A stretch of DNA of 64,000 nt from UBA6912 sp963792895 (GTDB taxonomy: Bacteria > Actinomycetota > Acidimicrobiia > Spongiisociales > UBA5794). Shown in pieces: positions 44,691 to 54,110 of the stretch; the stretch's first letter is position 1, and each line of letters starts with the position of its first letter. The notes beneath the pieces are model-generated. The model worked only from the letters and a program-made list of their open reading frames with translations. It had not been told where the DNA came from and did no database searches. Where the stretch lies: contig CAWBYA010000007.1 in NCBI GenBank assembly GCA_963792895.1, positions 434,001 through 498,000 on the forward strand, written 5' to 3'. Position numbers and translations under genes: made by a program.

Positions 44691-45336
44691 GCTCTGGCGG
44701 GATCGTCGGCATCGTGCTCGTTGCCGGGAAGGCCGAGCGCATGGCGGCGCCCGTCCCCAAACAACTGCTCTCGTTTGGTGGCCGATCGATGGCGAGCCTC
44801 GCCGTCGCCAACGCCGAAGCCTCGTGTCTGGATCGGGTTGTTGCGGTCACCGGGAACGACGGAGCCGAGGTGGCAGCGAGTCTGGGGCCGCGACGGGCGG
44901 TGGTCGTCGACAATCCCGACTACGAGCGAGGCAACGTCACGTCGCTCCTGCGGGGGGTTGAGGTGGCAGGCGACGCTGGCACGCGATCTTGCTGCTGCTC
45001 GGTGACATGCCGGGGGTCACCCCCACGATCATCGATCGGTTCGTCGACCTGTGGCATGCGAGCCGGCCGTGGGCGGCGGTGGCCGTGTACGACGACGGTG
45101 TCGCCAACCACCCTTTCCTCCTGTCGGCGCCGGCGCTGGCTGCCATGGCTGCGACCGACGGCTCCAAGGTTCTGTGGCGCCTCCTCGTCGCCGACCCCCC
45201 GGCGCCGGTGACCGAGGTGCACTTCTCCCGACCGGCCCCGATCGACGTCGACACGATGGACGACTATCGGGCGGCGCTGCGCCAGTTGGGTCTGGAGCCA
45301 ACGACGGGCGAGCAACCACCGTTCCGGCGTGGATGA
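44687..45336 (+). CDS. MobA/MocA-like nucleotidyltransferase, frameshift near 44,985
   Basis: Two frames join. First: IVGIVLVAGKAERMAAPVPK (NTP-binding LxAGxxxRMxxxK, slightly altered) with QLLSFGGRSM and VVDNPDYERGNVTSLLRGVE. Second: ILLLLGDMPGVTPTIIDRFV (Asp of the GDMP metal site), AVYDDGVANHPFLLSAPALA and PIDVDTMDDYRAALRQLGLE. This is the molybdopterin cytidylyl/guanylyl transferase group, here next to a purine-type deaminase, as seen near xanthine dehydrogenase genes. No molybdenum hydroxylase is in this window. ATG 44687 overlaps the deaminase stop. Confidence 0.72.
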
Positions 45337-45372
45337 GGTGCCGTTTGCGGCACCCGATCCACGCACGAACGA
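45319..45372. repeat. Palindromic repeat, copy C
   Basis: CCGTTCCGGCGTGGAT then GAGGTGCCG, a TTTG loop, CGGCACCCGATCCACGC and ACGAACG. This is the most symmetric copy of the family, also at 19643 and 28648. It spans the last codons and stop of the MocA-like gene. Confidence 0.7.
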
Positions 45373-45431
45373 GATGCCCTGGTGTCGCGGTGTCCGGCGC
45401 TACCGTGACGCAGAACGCGAGAGGACAATCG

Positions 45432-45653
45432 GTGGCGCCGCCCAAGACACGCAACCTGCAACCGAACGTACTGGTGATCGTGGCCGCAACCTTGCTCGTC
45501 CTCGGCATCGGTGGGATCGCGTGGGGCATCGCAGCGGACGACGACACCATCCTGCGCTCCAACCTCGGGGTCGTGACGGGTGCGCTCCTCGTCGGGATCG
45601 TCGGCGTGGGGATGCTCGTGCGGTCACAAGGAAAGCGCCGGCCGAGGCGCTGA
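45432..45653 (+). CDS. Small two-helix membrane protein
   Basis: 73 residues from GTG 45432 with GAGAGGAC upstream. NVLVIVAATLLVLGIGGIAW and LGVVTGALLVGIVGVGMLVR are two membrane helices joined by a short acidic loop (AADDDTILRS); the end is basic (SQGKRRPRR). No family recognised. Confidence 0.6.
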   Translation: MAPPKTRNLQPNVLVIVAATLLVLGIGGIAWGIAADDDTILRSNLGVVTGALLVGIVGVGMLVRSQGKRRPRR

Positions 45654-45665
45654 GGCCTCGCTCCG

Positions 45666-46358
45666 CTACGACTTCGGGATCGGGATGTCGACCTCAGGGT
45701 TACGTTCGACGATCTCCCACGACCCGACCGGGAAGCCAGTGTTGTCGCCTGTTGCGAACTCGGCGACCAGCTTGACGATGATGCCGGTCTCGACATCCCG
45801 CCACACGTCCATGACGGCGACGCTCCCGTAGGCCCAGTCGACGTCCTTTCGGATGTTGGTGCGGCGGAGGTGGGTGGCGGGGGCGCCGAGGTGGGTCTCG
45901 GTGCCGAGCTCCTCCCACGCACCGGTGTCGGCGAGCAGGTCGGCTACGTCGCTCGGCTGGAGCAGGCCGCTCAGGATGAGGAAGTCGCGAACGCCCTTCT
46001 CGTCGAGCGGCAAATCCGGTTCTTCGAGGTCCCACCACGAATCACCGTCGGTGACGATGTCGATCGGAAGCCCGGCCAGCTGCCCGAAGATCCGCATGGC
46101 GCTCGTCTCGACCACGGCCTCGCCGTCGAGCACCTCGACGAGCCGTGGGTCCCCGGTCTCCGGCACCACGCTGAGTGACATCGTGAAGCGATAGGAGGCA
46201 AGCGGCTCGGTCGAGTCCGCCGCCGTCGTCGTCGTCCCGGCGGGTGCGGTCGTTGTGCTGGTGGGAGGGAGCGTCGTGGCAGTCACCGATGCGTCCAGCG
46301 AGCCGCCGCCACCGCATGCAGCCACAAACAGCGCACACGCTACGAAACCTCTCTTCAT
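45666..46358 (-). CDS. Lipoprotein of the LppX/LprG-like type
   Basis: 230 residues. A lipobox (FVAAC at residues 11-15) follows a short basic signal (MKRGFVACALF). A threonine-rich linker (TTLPPTSTTTAPAGTTTTAA) leads to a beta-sheet domain: YRFTMSLSVVPETGDPRLVE, MRIFGQLAGLPIDIVTDGDS, GAPATHLRRTNI and GIIVKLVAEFATGDNTG. The layout is that of the LppX_LprAFG family, which carries lipids across the envelope, but the match is by pattern only. Divergent from the TasA-like gene. Confidence 0.7.
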   Translation of the reverse strand: MKRGFVACALFVAACGGGGSLDASVTATTLPPTSTTTAPAGTTTTAADSTEPLASYRFTMSLSVVPETGDPRLVEVLDGEAVVETSAMRIFGQLAGLPIDIVTDGDSWWDLEEPDLPLDEKGVRDFLILSGLLQPSDVADLLADTGAWEELGTETHLGAPATHLRRTNIRKDVDWAYGSVAVMDVWRDVETGIIVKLVAEFATGDNTGFPVGSWEIVERNPEVDIPIPKS

Positions 46359-46528
46359 CCGGTGATGATGACCGGTTCCGGCCGCTTTCCCAAGCCCGCA
46401 GGCGCCGACGTTGGGATTCGGCACCGGCGCTGCTCGCCAGACCGCTCAACTCGCCGCGAGCTCTGCCGACAGGGACCCAAGGTGTGTGCAACTGATGCAA
46501 TGCCACGTAGCAGGAAGGTTTTGGGCGC

Positions 46529-47104
46529 ATGTTCCCACGAGATGACCGATTTGCGCTGATCGCAGCAACCCTCTTCTCGCTGCTCGTCGTTTCAATGACG
46601 CTGTTTCGCGTATCCGAGTCGGCTTTCAGCGACACGACCGAGAACGCTGGGGACCAATGGACCGCCGGCGACGTCGTGTTGACCGATGATGACAGCGACA
46701 CGGCCATGTTCGCGGTGACCAGCATGAAGCCGGGCGACACGGAGACCGAGTGCATCACGGTCACCTATTCGGGCTCCCTCGATGCCGCCGTGACGTTGTA
46801 CGGCAGCCTGACGGCGGGAGACGGCCTCGACGACTACCTCAACCTCGTCGTGCGGCGCGGCTCCGGCGGCTCGTTCGGCGACTGCTCGGGCTTCTCGTCG
46901 ACGGAGACCGTCTACACGGGCACGGTCGACGGGTTCGTCGGTACGCACACCAGCTTCGGTACGGGCGCCGGGTCCTGGACGCCGACCGGCGGGGGCGCCG
47001 ACGACGACATGACCTATCAGTTCGAGGTCACCCTGCAGGACGACAACGGTGCCCAGGGTCTGACGACGACGGCGACATTCACCTGGGAAGCCCAGAACAC
47101 ATGA
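46529..47104 (+). CDS. TasA/CalY-family secreted fibre protein
   Basis: 191 residues. Signal region RFALIAATLFSLLVVSMTLF then AFSDTTENAGDQWTAGDVVL, the hallmark of SipW-processed TasA/camelysin proteins (SDTxxNxGNxxxAGxxxL). The mature part is beta-rich: MKPGDTETECITVTYSGSLD and ATVTLYGSLTAGDG-type text, ending MTYQFEVTLQDDNGAQ. Such proteins form biofilm fibres in Bacillus. The next gene encodes the matching SipW-type signal peptidase. Confidence 0.82.
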   Translation: MFPRDDRFALIAATLFSLLVVSMTLFRVSESAFSDTTENAGDQWTAGDVVLTDDDSDTAMFAVTSMKPGDTETECITVTYSGSLDAAVTLYGSLTAGDGLDDYLNLVVRRGSGGSFGDCSGFSSTETVYTGTVDGFVGTHTSFGTGAGSWTPTGGGADDDMTYQFEVTLQDDNGAQGLTTTATFTWEAQNT

Positions 47105-47208
47105 TCCATGCGGGTGGTTCCCGGTGCGCCAGGCACCGGGAACCACTCTTCGATCGGATCGCAACGCCGGCACCGCACGAGCGGCGCCGGCAAGGTGGTG
47201 TTGAGAGG

Positions 47209-47824
47209 ATGACCAGCGCAACCTCGGTGGCCCCGGTCTCGAGGATCTCCCGGATCGCCTCTGGTCTCCGGGTGTGTGCGTTCGCCACCTTCCTCTACTG
47301 CATGATGTGGCTCGCCGCAGCAGTTGTGTTCTTCAGCCTCGCGCGGTGGCCTCGATCCGGTGCTCATCGGCTCGGGATCCATGTCGCCGCTCATTCGGGC
47401 GGGCGACGTCGTCCTGATGCGGCCGCCTCGGCGAACGCCGGCGCCGCTTTGGAACTCGGCACCGGCACCGTGATCACGTTCAGTAGCGACTCTTTGGAAC
47501 GAGACCGGCTGGTCACACACCGAATCTTCGCCGTGAGCTCCGACGGGACCTACATCACGAAGGGTGACGCCAACGCCGGACCAGACAGCGATGCCGTCGC
47601 TCCGGAGGACGTCGTTGGAGTGGGGCGCATTCTCGTGCCGTTGGTCGGGGCTACCTGCGGTGTGGGTCTCCACCGGCGACTGGATCGCGCTACTGGTGTG
47701 GCTGGGGGCGACGCTGCTCGCCCTCTTCGGCGTCTCGTCGTCTCGTCGCCGTCGCGGCCCTCCGTCATGGGCGTCCAGACGCATCGACCCAGGACGAGGA
47801 CGACGGTCAGAAGCAGGGCCCTGA
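47209..47824 (+). pseudogene. SipW-type signal peptidase I, three frameshifts
   Basis: One protein over three frames. Frame 1: ASGLRVCAFATFLYCMMWLA then AAVVFFSLA (membrane anchor). Frame 2 from about 47,345: GLDPVLIGSGSMSPLIRAGD then VVLMRPPR, with the catalytic Ser (SMSP). Frame 1 again from about 47,425: RDRLVTHRIFAVSSDGTYIT (His in place of Lys, the SipW/archaeal-type dyad) and GDANAGPDSDAVAPEDVVGV. Frame 3 from about 47,650: LPAVWVSTGDWIALLVWLGA. It should process the TasA-like protein next door. All functional blocks survive, which argues for sequence error over decay. Confidence 0.72.
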
Positions 47825-47984
47825 GAGGACTCTCGTCGTCGACTTCGCTGCGGATGATGATGGTCGTGTCATCGCTCATCGGGACAACGCTGTCGTCGCC
47901 GCTTCAGCCGTCGGCACGCCGCGTTCAGCGGACGCAACCGTCAACGACGGCAATGCGCACTCACCGCCGCAGAGTGGAAGAACG

Positions 47985-50900
47985 ATCGTCGATCTCGACG
48001 GCGGGGAAGCGCACACGTGCCTGGCTGCGCGACGAGGGCTATGTGTGGTGCTGGGGCGGCAACGACAAGGGCCAGCTCGGCGACGGCACGACGACGGATC
48101 GCTGGACGCCCGTGCAGGTGAAGGGTGCCGGCGGGAGCGGTGTGCTGTCGGGTGTGGTCGCGCTCGGCTGCGGGCGCCAAGTTCAACTGTACGGCAACCG
48201 AGAACGGAGCCGCGTGGTGCTGGGGCGACAACAGCGAACGGTCAGCTCGGCGACAACACGAAGACGCAGCGTGCGGCTGCCGGTGCAGGTGAAGGGCCCC
48301 GGCGGTTCGGGAACGCTATCGGGCATCGTGGACGTGGCGGCCGGGGAGAGCTTCACGTGCGGAGCCAAGTCGGACGGCTCGGTGTGGTGTTGGGGCCGCA
48401 ACGACAAAGGCCAGCTCGGGGACAACACGACGAGTGCTTCGTTGGTGCCGGTGCAGGTCGAAGGGCCCCGGTGGCTCGGGAACGCTGACAGGCGTCGTGT
48501 CGATCACGGCGGGGCTCAAGCACGCGTGCGCGCGTGAAGTCGGATGCGTCGGTGTGGTGTTGGGGTGACAACTCAGATGGGCAGCTTGGAGATAACACGA
48601 AGACCGAGCGTCTCACACCGGTGCAGGTGAAGGGTTCCGGTGGGTCGGGGACACTGTCGGGAGTGATCGAGGCGGCTTCGGGGGAGACGTTTGTGTGCGC
48701 CGCCAAGGGCGATGGGTCGGTGTGGTGTTGGGGCCGCAACGACAAAGGTCAGTTGGGCAACAACACCACGAGCGACTCGTTGACGCCGGTGCAGGTGAAG
48801 GGTGCGGGCGGTTCGGGAACGCTGACAGGGGCCGTGACGCTCGCCGCCGGTCAGAAGCACGCATGTGCCGTGAAGTCGGATAGATCGGTGTGGTGTTGGG
48901 GTCTCAACGACAAGGGTCAGTTGGGCAACAACACGACGACGAACAGCTCATACCCTGTTCAGGTGAAGGGCCCCGGCGGCAGCAGGGACTCTCGGCGATG
49001 CCATGGTGACCGGTGCCGGCTACCTTCTTCTCGTGTGCCGCTCAGTCCGACTACACGGTCTGGTGTTGGGGTCGTAGCGACAAAGGCCAGTTGGGGGACA
49101 ACACGACGACCGACCGCCTCGTACCCGTGCAGGTCAAGGGCGGTGGATGGACCGGCGTACTCTCCGACGTCGTTGCGCTAGCTGCCGGTGAGAGCCATTC
49201 GTGTGCGGTGAGGTCAGCGGGTCGGTGTGGTGTTGGGGGCTCAACGACAAGGGTCAGCTCGGTGACAACACGACGTCGCGACTCGGCTGGTGCCGGTCCA
49301 GGTGAAGGGCCCGGGTGGGTCGGGGACGCTGACGGGGGTGGCATCGATGTCGCGGCGGGGCTGAAGCACTTCGATGTGCGAGTCAAGTCGGACGGCACGC
49401 GTGTGGTGCTGGGGGCTGCAACGACAAGGGTCAGCTGGGTGACAACACGACGAGCGACTCGTTGGTGCCGGTGCAGGTGAAGGGCCCGGGCGGGTCGGGG
49501 ACGCTGAGCGGCGTGGTGTCGGCAACCGCGGGCGGAGAGCCATGCGTGTGCGGTGAAGTCGGACGGGTCGGTGTGGTGTTGGGGTGCACAACGACGAGGG
49601 TCAGCTGGGCGACAATTCGAGCATCGGACCGACGGCGCCGGTGCAGGTGAAGGGCCCGGGCGGGTCGGGGACGCTGTCGGGGGCGGCGTCGAGGCGGCGG
49701 CCGGGGAAACACTCGTGTGCGGTCAAGTCCGATGGGACGGTGTGGTGTTGGGGGCGCAACGACAAGGGCCAGTCGGGAAACAACACGACAACCGACGCGC
49801 TGACGCCGGTGCAGGTCAAGGGATCGAGCGGCTCCGGGACGCTGTCTGGTGCGGTCGGCGTGGCGGCGGGTCAGAAGCCATGCGTGTGCGGTGAAGTCGG
49901 ACGGGTCGGTGTGGTGCTGGGGGCTCAACGACAAAGGCCAGCTCGGCAACAACACCACGGCGAACAGCTCGTACCCGGTGCAGGTGAAAGGCCCGGGCGG
50001 CAGCGGCACGCTGGCCGATGGAGTGGCTCGTCGGCGGCTGGCGCTCCTGTTCTCGTGTGCCGCCCAAGTCCGACGACACGGTGTGGTGCTGGGGGCGCAA
50101 CGACAAGGGTCAGCTCGGTGACAACACCACCACTGACCGGATCGTCGCCGGTCCAGGTGAAGGGCGGTGGGTGGACGGGCGTGTTTGGCGAGGCCGTTGC
50201 CCTAGCGCGGCGGCTCTGGTCACAGCTGCGCACGAAGGTGGACGGCAGCGTGTGGTGTTGGGGCCGGAACGACAAGGGCCAGCTCGGCGACGACACGACC
50301 AGCGACTCACTGGTGCCGGTGCAGGTGAAGGCCTCCGGCGGCGTCGGGCACGCTGTCCGGTGTGGTGTCGGTCACGGCGGGGCTGAAGTTTGCATGCGCA
50401 GTGACATCGGACGGCACGGCGTGGTGCTGGGGCGAGAACGGCGACGGGGAGCTCGGAACAACACCACGAGCAACAGTTCGGCGCCCGTCCAGGTGAAGGG
50501 GCCGGGAGGGACGGGCACGCTGACCGGCGTCGTTGGGGTTGCAGCGGGGGAGACCTCGGTGTGTGCCGCAAAGGGCGACGGCACGGTGTGGTGTTGGGGC
50601 AGGAACGACAAGGGCCAGCTGGGCGACACACGACGAGCCGGCTCGGCGCCGTGCAGGTGAAAGGTGCTGGCGGCTCGGGGACCCTGTCGGGAGTTGCCGG
50701 TGTGGCAGCGGGCTTGAAGCACGCATGCGCCGTGAAGGTCGGACGGCACCATCTGGTGTTGGGGTCTCAACAGCGATGGTCAGCTCGGCAACAACACGAC
50801 CACCGACAGCCTGTTCCCTGTTCAGGTGAAAGGGCCGGGGGGTACCGGCACCCTCTCGGGCGTGGCGAGCTCCGAAGCGGGCGAGAGCTCGACCTGTGCG

Positions 50901-51295
50901 GCGAAGGCCGATGGAACCGTGTGGTGTTGGGGTCGGAACGACAAGGGCCAACTGGGTGACAACACCACGACGGACCGACCTGCGGCCGGTGCAGGTCAAG
51001 GGTGCTGCGGTCGAGCGCCAGGGCTACGCTCTCGACTGTCGAGTCGATTGGGGTCGGCGCCAAGCCACGTGGGTGCCCTCAAGGACGCGATGGCCACCGT
51101 GTGGTGCTGGGGTGTCAACGACAATGGCCAGCTCGGCGATGCCACGACGACGAGTCGCTCGACCACGCCGTCGCAGAATGGAGGCGCATGGCGCGCTCGG
51201 GCGTGCTCTCGGACGCGTGGAGAGTGCCGGCAGCGGCGGGGTACGTTCATTCGCGCGTCGGCGGAACTACCGACGGTTCCAGTGGGGAACGCTAG
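47985..51295 (+). pseudogene. Secreted-type protein of about 19 RCC1-like repeats, many frameshifts
   Basis: About 19 repeats of near 170 nt, each encoding VWCWGRNDKGQLGDNTT then PVQVKGPGGSGTLSGVV and a linker with SCAVKSDG. That is the RCC1/alpha-tubulin-suppressor propeller repeat. The reading frame changes many times, and each frame keeps fragments such as GQLGDNTTTDR. Upstream frames (about 47,825-47,985) carry acidic linker text that could belong to this protein or to the signal peptidase tail. The near-identical DNA repeats make assembly and polishing errors likely. The full protein would be about 1,000 residues and probably surface-exposed. Confidence 0.75.
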
Positions 51296-51432
51296 CGACG
51301 ACAGCATTCATCGCCGCCACGCATCGGTGACGGAGCAACGCAGGGACGCCGGACCGAGGTCCTGCGCGGCCCGCCAGGCTGTTGTGAGCGTCAGCCCGGA
51401 CTGGCGGCAGGGCTGCGGATTCCCAGGCCTGC

Positions 51433-52005
51433 TCAGCGTCGGGTTCGTAGCCACTCGTGGGCGTCGATGATGCGACGGATGTGGCTGGTGAACTCGAACG
51501 ACGGCTGCAGCATCCAGTGGAATGCCAGCCCGTTCAGCGCCGCCAGCAGCAACTCGGCATCTTCGCCGGCCTGGCCTGGGCGTATGTCCGGATCGCCCCT
51601 TCGTATCGCATCGGCGAACCTCGCCACACGTCGTTCGTGGTGGCGGAGGAACCGTTTGGACAGGTCGTCGTCCGTCAGCCCACCGCTCACGACCGTCTGC
51701 AGGTAGATGCGAGCGACGGTGGGTTGTCCAGTGATGAATCTGGCGTACGCCTTGATGAGGTCGCCGACCGTATCGGTGCCGGCGCCACTCGGATCTGGGT
51801 CGACCGAGGCGATCGCCTCGCCGATGACGCGCATGACCGCAGCCTCTTTGGAGTCGAAGATGTTGTAGAAGCTCCCAGCCCGTACGCCGGCCCTGTCGCA
51901 GATCGCCTTGAGCGTGGTTCCCTCGAGTCCGGCCTCGCCGAGCAACTCTCGGGTCGCTTCGATGATCCGCGCCTCGGTGCGGATGCCGACTTGATAACGC
52001 GCCAT
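51433..52005 (-). CDS. TetR-family transcriptional regulator
   Basis: 190 residues. HTH at residues 10-55: RTEARIIEATRELLGEAGLE, TTLKAICDRAGVRAGSFYNI and FDSKEAAVMRVIGE. The ligand domain includes KAYARFITGQPTVARIYLQT and LAALNGLAFHWMLQPSFEF. It lies divergent from the acyl-CoA dehydrogenase with two palindromes between them, so it probably represses that gene and itself and senses an acyl-CoA. Confidence 0.88.
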   Translation of the reverse strand: MARYQVGIRTEARIIEATRELLGEAGLEGTTLKAICDRAGVRAGSFYNIFDSKEAAVMRVIGEAIASVDPDPSGAGTDTVGDLIKAYARFITGQPTVARIYLQTVVSGGLTDDDLSKRFLRHHERRVARFADAIRRGDPDIRPGQAGEDAELLLAALNGLAFHWMLQPSFEFTSHIRRIIDAHEWLRTRR

Positions 52006-52054
52006 GTCGTCGCTCCTCCTCCGAGGATGAGACTAGCGGATGTCGACCTCGAAA

Positions 52055-52088
52055 TTGAGCGTATGCTCAAATTAGAGTGTATACTCAA
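52055..52088. promoter_or_regulatory. Paired operator for the TetR regulator
   Basis: Two related palindromes: TTGAGCGTATGCTCAA (52055-52070) and TAGAGTGTATACTCAA (52073-52088). Both have GAGY-GTAT-RCTC cores and centres 18 bp apart, in the TetR/acyl-CoA dehydrogenase gap. A further half site ATGAGCG begins at 52091. Confidence 0.7.
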
Positions 52089-52180
52089 AAATGAGCGATT
52101 GCAGTATGCCAACCGCTCAGCCGGTCGACGGGGTGGGAGAGCCGTTGCCGAAGGCAATGGCAGCGCTGACGGGAGATGAC

Positions 52181-53989
52181 ATGAGCCACTACAAGGCCAA
52201 TCTGAGGGACATCGAGTTCAACCTGTTCGAGGTTCTCGGGCTCGGTGCACACCTCACCAAGGAGCCGTTCGAGGATTTCGACAGCGAAACCGTGAAGCAC
52301 ATCCTCCTCGAGCTCGAACGCCTCGCAACGGAGGACATGGCGGCGAGCTTCACCGACGCCGATCGCAACCCGCCGAAGCTCGTCGACGGCAAGGTCCAGT
52401 TGCCCGCCAGCCTGAAGAAGTCCCTCGACGCCTACTACGACGGTGGCTGGGACATGCTCGGAGTCCCGAAGGACCTCGGGGGCCTGGGTGCCCCCAACAT
52501 GGTGCGCTGGGCAGGCCAGGAGATGCTCGTCGGCGCCAACCCGAGCGCCTTCTTCTTCATCATCGGCGGGCTCATGGCCGTCGTCATCGGCGAGGTCGGT
52601 ACCCCCGAGCAATCGGAGCTGTGGGCCAAGCGCATGATGGAGCGCCGCTGGGGCGGGACGATGGTGCTCACCGAACCGGACGCCGGTTCCGACGTCGGCG
52701 CCGGCACCACCAAGGCCATCCCCGTCGACGAAGGCAAAGGCGTCTATCACATCGAGGGTGTGAAGCGGTTCATCACCTCAGCCGCCAGCGACTACCACGA
52801 GAACATCGTTCACCTCGTTCTCGCCCGGCGCCCCGGAGCCCCGGCCGGAACCAAAGGGCTGTCGATGTTCATCGTGCCGAACTTCCTCGTGAACGACGAC
52901 GGCACGCTGGGCGCGCGCAACGGCGTCGAGGTCACCAAGGTCGAAGACAAGATGGGGATCAAGTCGTCGACCACGTGCGAGCTGACGTTCGGTGCCACGA
53001 CACCTGCGGTTGGATACCTGGTGGGTGGCAGCCACCACGGCATCAAGCAGATGTTCCACGTGATCGAAGACGCCAGGATGCTCATCGGCACGAAGTCGAT
53101 GTCGACGCTGTCGACCGGCTACCTCAATGCGCTCGAATACGCCAAGGAGCGCATCCAGTCGGCCGACATGACCCAGATGACCGACAAGGAGGCGCCACGG
53201 GTTGCCATCATCCGGCACCCCGACGTGCGGCGGCTGCTCATGCTGCAGAAGTCGCACGCCGAGGGCATGCGCGCCCTGATGTACTACACGGCCTGGGCAC
53301 TCGATATGGAGCGCATCGATCCGGACGAGCACTACTGGGCGAAGCTCTCCGACTTGTTGCTCCCCATGCTCAAGGGGTTCTCGTCCGAGAAGGCGTACGA
53401 GCTGCTCGCCCAATCGCTCCAGGTGTTCGGCGGCTCCGGCTACCTGCGCGACTACCCCATGGAGCAGTACATCCGCGACGTCAAGATCGACTCGCTGTAC
53501 GAGGGCACGACGGCCATCCAGTCGCTGGACCTGTTCTTCAGGAAGATCGCTCGCGACCAGGGTGCCACGCTCAGCAGGCTCGCCGGTGAGATCGTGGAGT
53601 ATGTGAAGGGCGGGTCCGAGGCCTTTGCCCACGAGCGGGAGCTGCTCGGCAAGGCGCTGGAGGACGTTCAAGCGATGGTCGGCATCCTCGTCGGGCACGC
53701 GATGGCCTTCATCCACGAGCCCACGGAGATCTACAAGACGGGTCTCCACACCAATGCCTTGCTCGAGAGCCTGTCAGAGGTGGTGATGGCGTGGCTGTTG
53801 CTCCGGCACGCCCAGGTGGCGCACGAGGCGCTCCCGGAAGCGGACGCCAAGGATCGGGAGTTCTACGAGGGCAAGATCGAGTCGGCTCGCTTCTTCACCC
53901 GGCACATCATGCCCAAGGTCGCTGCCCGCAGGCACTCGGCGGAGCTCGAAGACGGCCACCTCATGGAGATGAGTGACGGGGCCTTCTGA
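52181..53989 (+). CDS. Acyl-CoA dehydrogenase (FadE type)
   Basis: 602 residues from ATG 52181 behind GGGAG; an ATG at 52091 in frame is rejected because it overlaps the operator. Acyl-CoA dehydrogenase N domain, then GGTMVLTEPDAGSDVGAGTT (FAD/substrate loop), HIEGVKRFITSAASDYHENI, MGIKSSTTCELTFG and VFGGSGYLRDYPMEQYIRDV then SLYEGTTAIQSLDL (catalytic-base region and FAD contacts). A C-terminal helical extension of 120 residues is as in long FadE proteins. It oxidises a CoA-activated acid. Probably repressed by the TetR gene upstream. Confidence 0.92.
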   Translation: MSHYKANLRDIEFNLFEVLGLGAHLTKEPFEDFDSETVKHILLELERLATEDMAASFTDADRNPPKLVDGKVQLPASLKKSLDAYYDGGWDMLGVPKDLGGLGAPNMVRWAGQEMLVGANPSAFFFIIGGLMAVVIGEVGTPEQSELWAKRMMERRWGGTMVLTEPDAGSDVGAGTTKAIPVDEGKGVYHIEGVKRFITSAASDYHENIVHLVLARRPGAPAGTKGLSMFIVPNFLVNDDGTLGARNGVEVTKVEDKMGIKSSTTCELTFGATTPAVGYLVGGSHHGIKQMFHVIEDARMLIGTKSMSTLSTGYLNALEYAKERIQSADMTQMTDKEAPRVAIIRHPDVRRLLMLQKSHAEGMRALMYYTAWALDMERIDPDEHYWAKLSDLLLPMLKGFSSEKAYELLAQSLQVFGGSGYLRDYPMEQYIRDVKIDSLYEGTTAIQSLDLFFRKIARDQGATLSRLAGEIVEYVKGGSEAFAHERELLGKALEDVQAMVGILVGHAMAFIHEPTEIYKTGLHTNALLESLSEVVMAWLLLRHAQVAHEALPEADAKDREFYEGKIESARFFTRHIMPKVAARRHSAELEDGHLMEMSDGAF

Positions 53990-54016
53990 GCGTTCCCAAC
54001 GCACGATGCTCGAACA

Positions 54017-54044
54017 CGAAGGGTGGCCCACGGGCCACCCTTCG
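54017..54044 (+). terminator. Perfect hairpin terminator
   Basis: CGAAGGGTGGCCC (54017-54029) and GGGCCACCCTTCG (54032-54044) pair perfectly with a 2-nt gap, 27 nt after the dehydrogenase stop. Confidence 0.7.
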
Positions 54045-54110
54045 TCGATGTCGGTGGCGCCGGAGTTGGGGGCCGATCGACCCTTGCCGCTCGTGGCCGG
54101 ACAGCGCACG

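Noticed and set aside
47985..51295. CRISPR array or non-coding satellite
   Set aside because: Repeat unit is about 170 nt, encodes a conserved RCC1 motif, and has no short unique spacers.
52091..52180. Upstream ATG at 52091 as the start of the acyl-CoA dehydrogenase
   Set aside because: It abuts the operator palindromes, has no ribosome site, and adds unrelated residues; ATG 52181 has GGGAG upstream.
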